Origin: Streptomyces werraensis
GTDB taxonomy: Bacteria > Actinomycetota > Actinomycetes > Streptomycetales > Streptomycetaceae
DNA length: 64,000 bases
Direction: 5' to 3'
NCBI GenBank assembly: GCA_014656175.1
Contig: BNBX01000020.1
Location: 1-64,000 of the forward strand
This document shows positions 55,801 to 64,000 of the stretch, one piece after another. Numbering within the stretch: the first letter of the stretch is position 1; the number at the start of each line of letters is the position of its first letter. The translations under genes were made by a program, and so were the position numbers. The notes below the pieces were generated by a model, which saw only the letters and a list, made by a program, of their open reading frames with translations, had not been told where the DNA came from and did no database searches.

Positions 55801-58800
55801 CGAGCCTGACCCGGCCCGCACGGTCTCCCTGCGCGCCGAACTGTCCGCGATGGACGACCGCGACCGACGGACACACCTCGAGAACCTGGTCCGCACGTTG
55901 GCCGCCGACGTCCTGCATCTGGCGGACGCCGCGCTGATTCCCGCCGACCGGGCCTTCCGCGACCTGGGCTTCACCTCGCTCGCCGTCGTCGCCCTGCGCA
56001 ACCGGCTGACGGAGCGGACCGGGCTCCGGCTGCCGACCACGATCGCCTTCGACCACCCGACCCCGGCGGACCTCGCGGCGTACCTGCGGTCCGAGATCCT
56101 CGGCGACTCGGCGCCCGCAGCGGCTCCGGACCCGGCCGCCGCCCCTGTCGAGCCCGTCGACCCTGCTGACCCTGTCGCCATCGTCGGCATGGCCTGTCGG
56201 CTGCCCGGCGGGGTGGCCTCGCCGGAGCAGTTGTGGAAGCTGGTCGCCGAAGGTGTCGACGCGGTCTCGGACTTCCCCGGCGACCGGGGCTGGGACCTGG
56301 GACGCCTCTTCGACCCGCAACACCCCGACCGTGCGGGGACCTCCTGCACGAACCAGGGCGGCTTCCTGGAGGGCGCGGGGTTGTTCGACGCGGGGTTCTT
56401 CGGGATCTCGCCGCGTGAGGCGCTGGCGATGGACCCGCAGCAGCGGCTCCTCCTGGAGACCTCCTGGGAGGCGCTGGAGCGGGCGGGCATCGACCCGGTC
56501 TCGCTCAAGGGCGCCGATGTCGGCGTGTTCTCCGGGCTCTTCGGCCAGGGGTACGGAACGGGCGCCGTCCCGCCGGAACTGGAGGGCTTCACCAGCACCG
56601 GGCTGGCGTCCAGTGTGGCGTCGGGCCGGGTGTCGTATGTCTTCGGTTTCGAGGGCCCGGCGGTGTCGGTGGACACGGCGTGCTCGTCGTCGCTGGTGGC
56701 GATGCACCTGGCCGCGCAGGCGCTGCGGCAGGACGAGTGCTCGATGGCCCTGGCCGGTGGTGTGGCGGTCATGGCGACCCCCGACAACTTCGTGGAGTTC
56801 TCCCGGCAACGGGCACTGTCCGCCGACGGCCGCTGCAAGGCCTTCTCGTCCACGGCCGACGGCACGGGCTGGGCGGAGGGTGTCGGCGTCGTGGTCCTGG
56901 AGCGCCTTTCGGTGGCCAGGGAGCGCGGACACCGGGTGCTGGCGGTGCTGCGGGGGAGCGCGGTCAATCAGGACGGTGCGTCCAACGGCCTGACGGCTCC
57001 GAACGGTCTGTCGCAGCAGCGGGTGATCCGGCGGGCGCTGGCCAGTGCGGGGCTGTCGGCGGCCGACGTGGATGTTGTGGAGGCGCACGGTACGGGTACG
57101 GCGCTGGGGGATCCGATCGAGGCGCAGGCGTTGCTTGCCACGTACGGGCAGGGGCGTGATGCGGGGCGGCCGTTGTGGTTGGGGTCGTTGAAGTCGAATG
57201 TCGGTCATACGCAGGCGGCGGCGGGTGTGGCCGGTGTGATCAAGATGGTGCAGGCGTTGCGGCATGGGGTCATGCCGGCGACGTTGCATGTCGATGCGCC
57301 GTCCTCGCGGGTGGACTGGTCGGCGGGTGCGGTGGAGCTGCTGACCGAGGCGCGGGAGTGGCCGCGGGAGGGGCGTCCGCGCCGGGCTGGTGTGTCGGCG
57401 TTCGGGGTGAGCGGGACGAATGCGCACTTGATCCTGGAGGAGGCGCCGGAGGAGGTGGCTGCGCCGCCGCTGCCTGCCGGTGGTGCGGTGCCGTTGGTGG
57501 TGTCGGCGCGCAGTGCGAGGGCCTTGGCTGGTCAGGCCGGGCGGCTTGCCGCGTTCGTCGAGGGCACGGACGGGGTGTCGCCGGCTGCCGTGGCCGGTGC
57601 GCTGGTGGCTGGGCGTGCGGTGCTGGGCGAGCGTGCGGTGGTCGTGGCCGAGTCGGGCGCGGAGGCCCTGGCCGGCCTGCGGGCGCTGGAGCGCGGCGAG
57701 AGCCCGGCCGGCTTGGTCACCGGAAGGGTGAGCGGTTCTGGTGTGCCGGGGAAGGTGGTGTGGGTGTTCCCGGGGCAGGGCTCGCAGTGGGCGGGTATGG
57801 GCCGGGAGTTGCTGGACGCCTCGTCGGTGTTCGCGGAGCGCATTGCGGAGTGCGCCGCTGCTTTGGAGCCGTGGGTCGACTGGTCTCTCATCGAGGTGTT
57901 GCGGGGTGAGGTGGAGCCCGCGTTGCTGGAGCGGGTGGATGTGCTTCAGCCGGCCAGTTTCGCGGTGATGGTGGGTCTGGCGGCGGTCTGGGCGTCTGTC
58001 GGGGTTGAGCCGGATGCGGTGCTGGGGCATTCGCAGGGTGAGATCGCTGCCGCGTGTGTGTCGGGTGCGTTGTCGCTGGAGGATGCGGCGCGGGTGGTGG
58101 CGCTGCGGAGCCAGGCCATCCGTGATCAGCTCGCCGGGCGTGGGGGTATGGCTTCGGTCGCGCTGAGCGAGGCCGACGTCTCGGCGCGCCTGGAGCGTTG
58201 GGCGGATCGCGTGGAGGTGGCGGCTGTCAACGGCACGTCCTCCGTCGTGATCGCGGGTGATGCGGAGGCGCTGGACGAGGCGCTGGAGGCCCTGTCGGCG
58301 GACGGTGTCCGTGTGCGGCGGGTGGCGGTGGACTACGCCTCGCACACCCGGCACGTGGAGGACATCCGCGAGATCCTCGCCGACACGCTCGCCGGGGTCG
58401 AAGCCCAGGCACCGTCGATCCCCTTCTACTCCACTGTGACCGGCGAATGGGTCGAGGACGCAGGCGTCCTGGACGGTGCCTACTGGTATCGCAACCTGCG
58501 CGGCCAGGTCGGTTTCGGCCCGGCTGTCGCGGAGTTGACCGGTCAAGGGCACGGTGTCTTCGTCGAGGTCAGCGCGCACCCGGTGCTGGTCCAGCCGATC
58601 ACCGAGACCGTCTACGCCGCCGGAGCCGACTCCGAAGCCCTGGTCACCGGCTCGCTGCGCCGGGACGACGGGGGTCTGCGCCGTCTGCTGGCCTCGATGG
58701 CCGAGCTGTTCGTGCGCGGTGTCAGCGTCGACTGGGCCGGAGTGCTCCCGGCCGGGGCGACCTCGGCGCGGCTCGATCTGCCGACGTACGCCTTCGACCA

Positions 58801-61800
58801 CCAGCACTACTGGCTCCAGGCCACCGATGCCGGCCCCGTCGACGCCGCCTCCCTCGGGCTGGCCGGGTCGGATCATCCGCTGCTCGGTGCCGTCGTGGGC
58901 ATGCCGAACTCGGGTGGCCTCGTGGCCACGTCCCGGTGGTCGCCCGGGGCGCACCCCTGGCTCGCGGACCAGATGGTGGCCGACTCCGTCGTCGTACCGA
59001 ACGCCGCTCTGGTCGAACTGGCCATCCAGCTCGGTGATCTGGCGGCCGTCCCCGTCATCGATGAACTGACCGTCGACATGCCGGTCGTGCTGCCGCTGGG
59101 CGGTGATCGCAGCATCCAGGTCGTCGTGGGCGAGTCCGACGGGGCGCGGCGACCGGTGGAGGTGTACTCCCGGGCCGCCGACGCGCCGTTGGACGCGGAG
59201 TGGGTACGGCACGCGCACGGCACGCTCGTGTCCGCCGACGGCCGGGAGACGCCCGCCGTCTCGGGGCCGGACGGAGAGTCGGCCGAGGCGCAACTGGACG
59301 GTGCCGCACTGCGGGAAGCGGAGCGGTACGGGGTGCACCCGGCGCTCCTCGACGCCGCCGTCCGTACCGTCGTCCCGAGCGGCATGGTCCCGTCCGTGTG
59401 GTCCGGAGTGGCTCTCCACGCATCGGGGGCCACCGCACTGCACGTGCGTCGGGACGCGGCGCCGGACCAGGACGCACGCCTCCTGCTGACCGACCCCGCG
59501 GGGCGGCCCGTAATGACCGTCGAGGGCGTTCGCGCGGCGCCGTTCTCTCCCGAACAGGCGGGGATCGCCGGGGCGCTGCCGCATGACGCACTGTTCCGTG
59601 TCGACTGGACGCGAGTGTCACCGGCCGCCGTGGACCGCGCTCCCGTCGTCGTGCCGGTCGGAGACGGTGCCGACGTCGCCGCCGCCGTCGCCGGGGACGG
59701 GGACGGGGCCGCTCCCGACCTCCTGGTGTACGACGTCCGAGGCGGATCCGCGGCGGGTGACCCACGGGAGGACGCCGGCGCGGCCCTCGCCGTACTGCAG
59801 GCCTGGCTGGCGGCGCCCGCACCGGAGGGGGCCCGGCTGGCGGTGGTCACGGGGGACTGCGACGAGCTCGGCGCTGCGGCCGTGTGGGGACTGGTGCGGT
59901 CGGCGCAGTCGGAGCACCCGGACCGCGTCGTCCTCGTGGACGTCGACGACGATCCCTGGCCCGTCCCGCACGACTCCGCGTCCGCGTTGACAGCCGCCGT
60001 CCTCAGTGGTGAACCGCAACTGCGGGTGCGCGACGGCGTCGCGTCCGTGCCCCGCCTCGTGCGGGTGCGGGGCGCGGCTCCCGAAGCCGGGTCGCACGCC
60101 CGCCGGCTCGACCCCGAGGGCACCGTCCTGATCACCGGCGGCACCGGGACGCTCGGTGCGCTCACGGCGCGGCACCTGGTCACCGCGTACGGCGTCCGTC
60201 ACCTGGTCCTGGCCAGCCGGAGTGGCGGCGCCCCGCACCTGTGCGAGGAGCTGACCGAGCTGGGCGCGACCGTCACCGTCACCGCCTGCGACGTGTCCGA
60301 CCGGGGGCAGGTCGAGGCGCTGCTGCGGGCGATACCGGCCGGGCACCCCCTGACCGCCGTCGTGCACACCGCCGGAGTCCTGGACGACGGCGTGCTCACC
60401 GAGCAGACCCCGCAACGGATCGACACCGTACTGCGGCCCAAGCTGGACGCGGCCCGCCACCTGGACGAGCTGACCCGGGACCTGGACCTCGCCGCCTTCG
60501 TGCTGTTCTCCTCGGCGGCGGGCATCCTCGGCAACCCGGGGCAGGCCAATTACGCCGCGGCCAACGCCTGCCTGGACGCGGTGGCGCGGCAGCGGCACCG
60601 GCTCGGACTGCCGGCCGTCTCCCTCGCCTGGGGATACTGGTCGACGGTCAGCGCCATGACCGAGCACCTGGACGCCGCCGACCTGCGGCGCAACCGGCGC
60701 ATCGGCATGACCGGTCTCACCGCGGCCGAGGGCATGGCCCTCCTCGACGCCGCCCTGAGTGGCGCGGCGGACGCGGACGGCGCGTTGCTGGCCGCCACGT
60801 TCGACCTGTCCGTCCTGCGCGCCGCGGCGGCCGACGGGCCCCTGCCGGCGCCGCTGCGGGGGCTGGCGCCCGCGCCGCGCCCGGTGGCCGGGACGGCGAC
60901 GCGGTCGGCGCGCGGTTCGCTGGCGGAGCGCCTCGCCGGCCTGGACGACACCGAGCAGGAAGAGGCGCTGGTCGACCTGGTGCGCCGGCACGCCGCCGAG
61001 GTCCTCGGACACGACACCGCCGACGCGATCCGGGCCGACCGGCCGCTCAAGGACGCCGGGTTCGACTCGCTGACCGCGGTGGAACTGCGCAACCGGCTGG
61101 TCGTCGCGACCGGTCTCACCCTCTCCCCGGCGCTGATCTTCGACTACCCGAAGCCCGCGACGCTCGCCGAGCATCTGCGCGGCAGGCTCGTCGGAGGTGC
61201 GGCGCCCCGAACGGCCGAAACGGCCGACCCCGCTGCCTCCGCGCCCGCTGTCCCCGCCGCCCCGGAGCCGGGTGGCGAGCCGATCGCGATCGTCGGCATG
61301 GCCTGCCGCTTCCCCGCCGGCGTGCACAGCCCGGAGGACCTGTGGCGGGTCGTGGCCGACGGCGTCGACGTCGTCACCGAGTTCCCCGACGACCGGGGCT
61401 GGGACACCGACCGGATCTTCCACCCGGACCCCGATCACGCCGGCACGACGTACGTACGCCACGGTGCCTTCCTCGACGACGCCGCCGGGTTCGACGCCGC
61501 GTTCTTCGGCATCTCGCCCAACGAGGCGCTGGCGATGGACCCGCAGCAGCGGCTGCTGCTGGAGACGTCCTGGGAGGCCTTCGAGCGCGCTGCGATCGAC
61601 CCGACGACCCTCGCCGGGCAGGACGTCGGCGTCTACGTCGGCGTCAACAGCCACGACTACAGCGTGCGCACGCACCAGGCGGCCGGTGTCGAGGGATTCC
61701 GCCTCACCGGCTCCTCCGGCGCCGTCACCTCCGGCCGCGTGGCCTACCACCTCGGCACCGAGGGCCCCGCCATCACGGTCGACACCGCCTGCTCCTCCTC

Positions 61801-64000
61801 CCTGGTCGCCCTGCACCTGGCGGCGCAGGCCCTCAACCGGGGCGAGTGCACGATGGCACTGGCCGGCGGCGTGATGGTGATGGGCACCGTCGAGACGTTC
61901 GTCGAGTTCTCCCGGCAGCGCGGCCTGGCCCCCGACGGCCGGTGCAAGGCCTTCGCGGACGGTGCGGACGGCACCGGCTGGTCGGAGGGCGCGGGGCTGC
62001 TCCTCGTGGAGCGGCTGTCGGACGCCCGCCGCAACGGCCACCGCGTCCTGGCCGTCGTCCGGGGTACGGCCGTGAACCAGGACGGCGCCTCCAACGGCCT
62101 GACCGCGCCGAACGGCCCCTCGCAGCAGCGGGTGATCCGCCGGGCCCTGGACGACGCGGGGCTGCGGACCTCGGACGTGGACGCCGTGGAGGCGCACGGT
62201 ACGGGCACGACGCTCGGCGACCCGATCGAGGCGGAGGCGCTGCTGGCGACCTACGGCCAGGACCGGCCGGCCGGACGGCCCCTGTGGCTGGGCTCGGTGA
62301 AGTCGAACATCGGGCACACGCAGGCCGCGGCGGGCGTCGCCGGCGTGATCAAGATGGTCATGGCGATGCGGCACGGCGTCCTGCCCCGCACCCTGCACGT
62401 GGACCGGCCCTCGACCCACGTCGACTGGTCGGCGGGCGCCGTGGAACTGCTCACCGAGGCACGGGAATGGCCGCGCGACGGCCGCCCGCGCCGGACCGGA
62501 GTGTCCTCCTTCGGCATCGGCGGCACCAACGCCCACGTCATCCTCGAAGAAGCGCCCGGCATGCAGGAGGCAGCGCCCGGCGTCCTCGAAGAAGCGCCCG
62601 GCATCCACGAGGCAGCGCCCGGCGTCCCCGCGCCGGCGCCCGTGCCCGGGCCCGTCCTCGTCCCCGTGTCGGGGCGGACACCGGCCGGGCTGCGCGGCCA
62701 GGCCGACCGGCTCGCGCGCTTCCTCGACGAGCGGCCCGGCGCACCGCTCACGGACACCGCTCACGCGCTCGCCACCACCCGCGCCCAACTCGACCACCGC
62801 GCCGTCGTCCTGGCCTCCGACCGGCAGCAGCTCCACGCCGACCTGACCTCCCTCGCGCAGGGCGGGACGACCCCCGCGGCCGTCACCGGCACCCCGGCCA
62901 CGGGCAAACTGGCCGTCCTCTTCACCGGACAGGGCAGCCAGTGGGCCGGTATGGGCCGCGAACTCGCCGCAAGCTTCCCGGTCTTCCGGCAGGCCTTCGA
63001 CGCCGCGTGCGACGCCGTCGACGCACACCTGCGCGGGCACGCGGCGCTCCCGCTGCGCGAGGTCGTCCTCGCCACCCCCGGAACCCCCGGCAGCGCACTG
63101 CTCGACCGCACCATGTACACCCAGGGTGCGCTGTTCGCCCTGGAGACCGCGCTGTACCGGCTCTTCGCCTCCTGGGGCGTCCGCCCCGACCTCCTCGCCG
63201 GACACTCCGTCGGCGAGATCACCGTCGCCCACGTCTCCGGGGTCCTCGACCTGGAGGACGCGGCCGAACTCGTCGCCGCGCGCGGCCGGTTGATGCAGGC
63301 CCTGCCCGAAGGCGGTGCGATGGTCGCCGTCAAGGCCACCGAGGCCGACCTCGCGCCCCTGCTCGCCCGGGCGAACGGCGTAGTCTGCGTCGCCGCGGTG
63401 AACGGCCCCGACGCGCTGGTGCTCTCCGGCACCGAGGACGCCGTACTCGGCGTAGCCGGCGAACTGGCACGGCGCGGCCACAAGACGCACAGACTGACCG
63501 TCAGTCACGCCTTCCACTCCTCGCTGATGGAGCCCATGCTCGAGGAGTTCCGTACCGTCGCCGAGCGACTGTCGTACCAGCCCGGCGCCCTGCGCGTCGT
63601 CTCCACCGTCACCGGCGAACTCGCCACCGACGGACAACTCGCCACCCCCGGCTACTGGGTCGACCAGGCCCGTGCCGCGGTCCGGTTCGGCGACGCCCTC
63701 GCCGCACTCGGCGCGCAGGGCGCCACGACCTACCTCGAACTGGGCCCCGGAGCCGTCCTCACCGCTCTCGCCCTGGGCTCGCCCGGCGTCCAGGAACAGG
63801 GCTGCGTGGCCACCCTCCGCAAGGACGGCACCGAACCCGCCGACGTCCTGACGGCACTCGCGCACCTGCACGTGCGTGGCGTACCCCTGGACTGGCCGGC
63901 CGTCCTCGGACGCACGACCCCCGCCACCGCCACCGGCACCGAGCTGCCCACCTACGCCTTCCAACACCAGCGGTACTGGGTCGACACCGCCGCCACCCAG
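52838..64000 (+). CDS. Modular type I polyketide synthase with acyl-CoA-ligase loading module (cut by right edge)
   Basis: The frame is open from GTG 52838 to the window end: 3721 residues, incomplete. Loading module: CoA-ligase/AMP-binding domain, residues 1-520 (YTSGTTGRPKG near 175, then GYFTIRGRIKELVIRGGE and SGKTK); a KR-like domain at about 528-940 with a broken NADPH loop (VLVTGADTEHGAAL) and no Ser/Tyr catalytic pair; and an ACP (GFTSL, Ser1047). Module 1: KS (Cys1282 in DTACSSS); AT (Ser1732, YASH 1833-1836, methylmalonyl type); DH with Gln2045 in place of the catalytic His; KR with GGTGTLG and an LDD motif (active, B-type); ACP (Ser2744). Module 2: KS, AT with HAFH (3557-3560, malonyl type), then cut. 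AAAGGA lies 11 bases before the start. The starter is probably a free carboxylic acid activated in place. Confidence 0.94.
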   Translation, partial: MRTDLIKPLPVALLENAVRFPDKVAFADDRRAVTYGDLEARTRRLAGHLAHLGVERGDRVALCLGNTVSTVESYLAIVRAGGVGVPLNPASAPAELEYLLADSGAALVITDTARARNFRGAPGELPETVLVVTGGAPRGLPQGPGVHAYEELADGEPPVPARDDLALDDVAWMFYTSGTTGRPKGVLSTQRNCLWSVASSYVPIPGLTDRDRVLWPLPLFHSLSHIACVLSVTVSGATARLMDGSSAEDVMRVLTEDRSTFLAGVPTTYHHLVTAARDNGFSAPDLRIGLVGGAVTGAGLRRDVEETLGVPLVDAYGSTETCGAITMNPPDGPRVDGSCGLPVPGVDVRVVDPATGTDVPTGTDGEVWVSGPNVMVGYHNAPDATAEALRDGWFRTGDLARRDDAGYFTIRGRIKELVIRGGENIHPEEVEAVLRTVEGVADAAVAGAPHDTLGEVPVAYVVPGPTGYDPAALIARCRERLSAYKVPERVREVASIPRTPSGKTKRLLLGEQPGRLRYAASGHHDALTRVEWVTAPAPATAPPAGTRWAVAGPAAGLVTALEAAGAQVRHYADLAAARAAMADGDPPPDVTVLVPPAASAGETAGGRDGESAGGRGTDALSAGRERARWLAREVEAWTALPGAAHGKLVLLTRGAVAATGTDPVQDLAEAALWGAARSLQQTRSEGLTVLDVLDGPDPSPNTLSPDALPAVTFSADTLSAVLASDEPQIAVRSAALLVPRLTPLPVTDRPQKGFGSEATGTGTVLVTGADTEHGAALAHRLVTAHRATSLLLVGAPGGPDAIPGDALAFPGTSVVRVTADTAQIDPLRAALADLTDLGQPVHAVVDAAGDPALTRCLDHMTAGNDLTAFVVVTPGAAGLPGSPEDPAANVDGTLCEAVVRNRRLRNQPGSFLTWNGRPTDADAVADIDTDTDAGAGAGTLRQELLAAFDIALTTDPQAPLAVLPTRATGRGRVPALLRALVRPPARDGEPDPARTVSLRAELSAMDDRDRRTHLENLVRTLAADVLHLADAALIPADRAFRDLGFTSLAVVALRNRLTERTGLRLPTTIAFDHPTPADLAAYLRSEILGDSAPAAAPDPAAAPVEPVDPADPVAIVGMACRLPGGVASPEQLWKLVAEGVDAVSDFPGDRGWDLGRLFDPQHPDRAGTSCTNQGGFLEGAGLFDAGFFGISPREALAMDPQQRLLLETSWEALERAGIDPVSLKGADVGVFSGLFGQGYGTGAVPPELEGFTSTGLASSVASGRVSYVFGFEGPAVSVDTACSSSLVAMHLAAQALRQDECSMALAGGVAVMATPDNFVEFSRQRALSADGRCKAFSSTADGTGWAEGVGVVVLERLSVARERGHRVLAVLRGSAVNQDGASNGLTAPNGLSQQRVIRRALASAGLSAADVDVVEAHGTGTALGDPIEAQALLATYGQGRDAGRPLWLGSLKSNVGHTQAAAGVAGVIKMVQALRHGVMPATLHVDAPSSRVDWSAGAVELLTEAREWPREGRPRRAGVSAFGVSGTNAHLILEEAPEEVAAPPLPAGGAVPLVVSARSARALAGQAGRLAAFVEGTDGVSPAAVAGALVAGRAVLGERAVVVAESGAEALAGLRALERGESPAGLVTGRVSGSGVPGKVVWVFPGQGSQWAGMGRELLDASSVFAERIAECAAALEPWVDWSLIEVLRGEVEPALLERVDVLQPASFAVMVGLAAVWASVGVEPDAVLGHSQGEIAAACVSGALSLEDAARVVALRSQAIRDQLAGRGGMASVALSEADVSARLERWADRVEVAAVNGTSSVVIAGDAEALDEALEALSADGVRVRRVAVDYASHTRHVEDIREILADTLAGVEAQAPSIPFYSTVTGEWVEDAGVLDGAYWYRNLRGQVGFGPAVAELTGQGHGVFVEVSAHPVLVQPITETVYAAGADSEALVTGSLRRDDGGLRRLLASMAELFVRGVSVDWAGVLPAGATSARLDLPTYAFDHQHYWLQATDAGPVDAASLGLAGSDHPLLGAVVGMPNSGGLVATSRWSPGAHPWLADQMVADSVVVPNAALVELAIQLGDLAAVPVIDELTVDMPVVLPLGGDRSIQVVVGESDGARRPVEVYSRAADAPLDAEWVRHAHGTLVSADGRETPAVSGPDGESAEAQLDGAALREAERYGVHPALLDAAVRTVVPSGMVPSVWSGVALHASGATALHVRRDAAPDQDARLLLTDPAGRPVMTVEGVRAAPFSPEQAGIAGALPHDALFRVDWTRVSPAAVDRAPVVVPVGDGADVAAAVAGDGDGAAPDLLVYDVRGGSAAGDPREDAGAALAVLQAWLAAPAPEGARLAVVTGDCDELGAAAVWGLVRSAQSEHPDRVVLVDVDDDPWPVPHDSASALTAAVLSGEPQLRVRDGVASVPRLVRVRGAAPEAGSHARRLDPEGTVLITGGTGTLGALTARHLVTAYGVRHLVLASRSGGAPHLCEELTELGATVTVTACDVSDRGQVEALLRAIPAGHPLTAVVHTAGVLDDGVLTEQTPQRIDTVLRPKLDAARHLDELTRDLDLAAFVLFSSAAGILGNPGQANYAAANACLDAVARQRHRLGLPAVSLAWGYWSTVSAMTEHLDAADLRRNRRIGMTGLTAAEGMALLDAALSGAADADGALLAATFDLSVLRAAAADGPLPAPLRGLAPAPRPVAGTATRSARGSLAERLAGLDDTEQEEALVDLVRRHAAEVLGHDTADAIRADRPLKDAGFDSLTAVELRNRLVVATGLTLSPALIFDYPKPATLAEHLRGRLVGGAAPRTAETADPAASAPAVPAAPEPGGEPIAIVGMACRFPAGVHSPEDLWRVVADGVDVVTEFPDDRGWDTDRIFHPDPDHAGTTYVRHGAFLDDAAGFDAAFFGISPNEALAMDPQQRLLLETSWEAFERAAIDPTTLAGQDVGVYVGVNSHDYSVRTHQAAGVEGFRLTGSSGAVTSGRVAYHLGTEGPAITVDTACSSSLVALHLAAQALNRGECTMALAGGVMVMGTVETFVEFSRQRGLAPDGRCKAFADGADGTGWSEGAGLLLVERLSDARRNGHRVLAVVRGTAVNQDGASNGLTAPNGPSQQRVIRRALDDAGLRTSDVDAVEAHGTGTTLGDPIEAEALLATYGQDRPAGRPLWLGSVKSNIGHTQAAAGVAGVIKMVMAMRHGVLPRTLHVDRPSTHVDWSAGAVELLTEAREWPRDGRPRRTGVSSFGIGGTNAHVILEEAPGMQEAAPGVLEEAPGIHEAAPGVPAPAPVPGPVLVPVSGRTPAGLRGQADRLARFLDERPGAPLTDTAHALATTRAQLDHRAVVLASDRQQLHADLTSLAQGGTTPAAVTGTPATGKLAVLFTGQGSQWAGMGRELAASFPVFRQAFDAACDAVDAHLRGHAALPLREVVLATPGTPGSALLDRTMYTQGALFALETALYRLFASWGVRPDLLAGHSVGEITVAHVSGVLDLEDAAELVAARGRLMQALPEGGAMVAVKATEADLAPLLARANGVVCVAAVNGPDALVLSGTEDAVLGVAGELARRGHKTHRLTVSHAFHSSLMEPMLEEFRTVAERLSYQPGALRVVSTVTGELATDGQLATPGYWVDQARAAVRFGDALAALGAQGATTYLELGPGAVLTALALGSPGVQEQGCVATLRKDGTEPADVLTALAHLHVRGVPLDWPAVLGRTTPATATGTELPTYAFQHQRYWVDTAATQ

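Overview
The window is high-GC actinobacterial DNA, almost certainly Streptomyces or a close relative. This follows from the GC-rich third codon positions, GTG/TTG starts, ATGA/GTGA gene overlaps, the large modular NRPS and PKS genes, and a TTA codon in a pathway regulator. It has three parts: a mixed RiPP/NRPS biosynthetic region (left edge to about 31.7 kb), a plasmid-like replication and partition core (about 31.8-43.8 kb), and the first part of a type I polyketide cluster (about 44.4 kb to the right edge).

Left region. A LanB-type dehydratase is cut by the left edge and faces an MbtH protein and a 4'-phosphopantetheinyl transferase. After an S51-family peptidase and two coupled LuxR-type regulators comes a LanM-type protein whose dehydratase half is intact. 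Every metal-binding position of its cyclase half is replaced. A 70-residue precursor-like peptide follows, with a GG motif, one Cys and a Ser/Thr-rich tail. Then come a 971-residue ATP-binding LuxR regulator with a TTA codon and, on the opposite strand, a run reading leftwards: two NRPS genes (C-A-T-C-A-T and C-A-T-C-A-T-TE, four modules, one probably Thr-specific), a P450 and an MFS exporter. A short divergent promoter region with three TTGCAA-centred palindromes separates the NRPS genes from a DUF4097/ABC-transporter operon.

Middle region. A leftward operon of prim-pol primase, SF3 helicase/primase and a small conserved protein is preceded by a field of at least fourteen AGCGACTSA repeats flanking an AT-rich/alternating tract, a credible iteron origin. 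A MerR regulator and a SulP anion transporter lie beside it. Next come parA and parB with three copies of a 17-bp palindrome CTATTACGNCGTAATAG (two upstream of parA, one inside parB), a decayed plasmid-type gene, and two small winged-helix proteins with clustered direct and inverted repeats. No integrase, tRNA attachment site or chromosomal-type parS was seen, so a large plasmid carrying two biosynthetic clusters fits better than an integrated island.

Right region. Two overlapping Gfo/Idh/MocA genes (the second lacking key residues) and a regulator remnant precede a leftward group (azoreductase, P450, two SAM methyltransferases). A rightward P450 plus a giant type I PKS follows. The PKS starts with an acyl-CoA-ligase loading domain, a dead KR and an ACP, continues with a KS-AT(methylmalonyl)-DH(dead)-KR-ACP module and a KS-AT(malonyl) module, and is cut by the right edge.

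All coordinates and motifs were read by hand. Family names rest on motif recognition, not on database searches.
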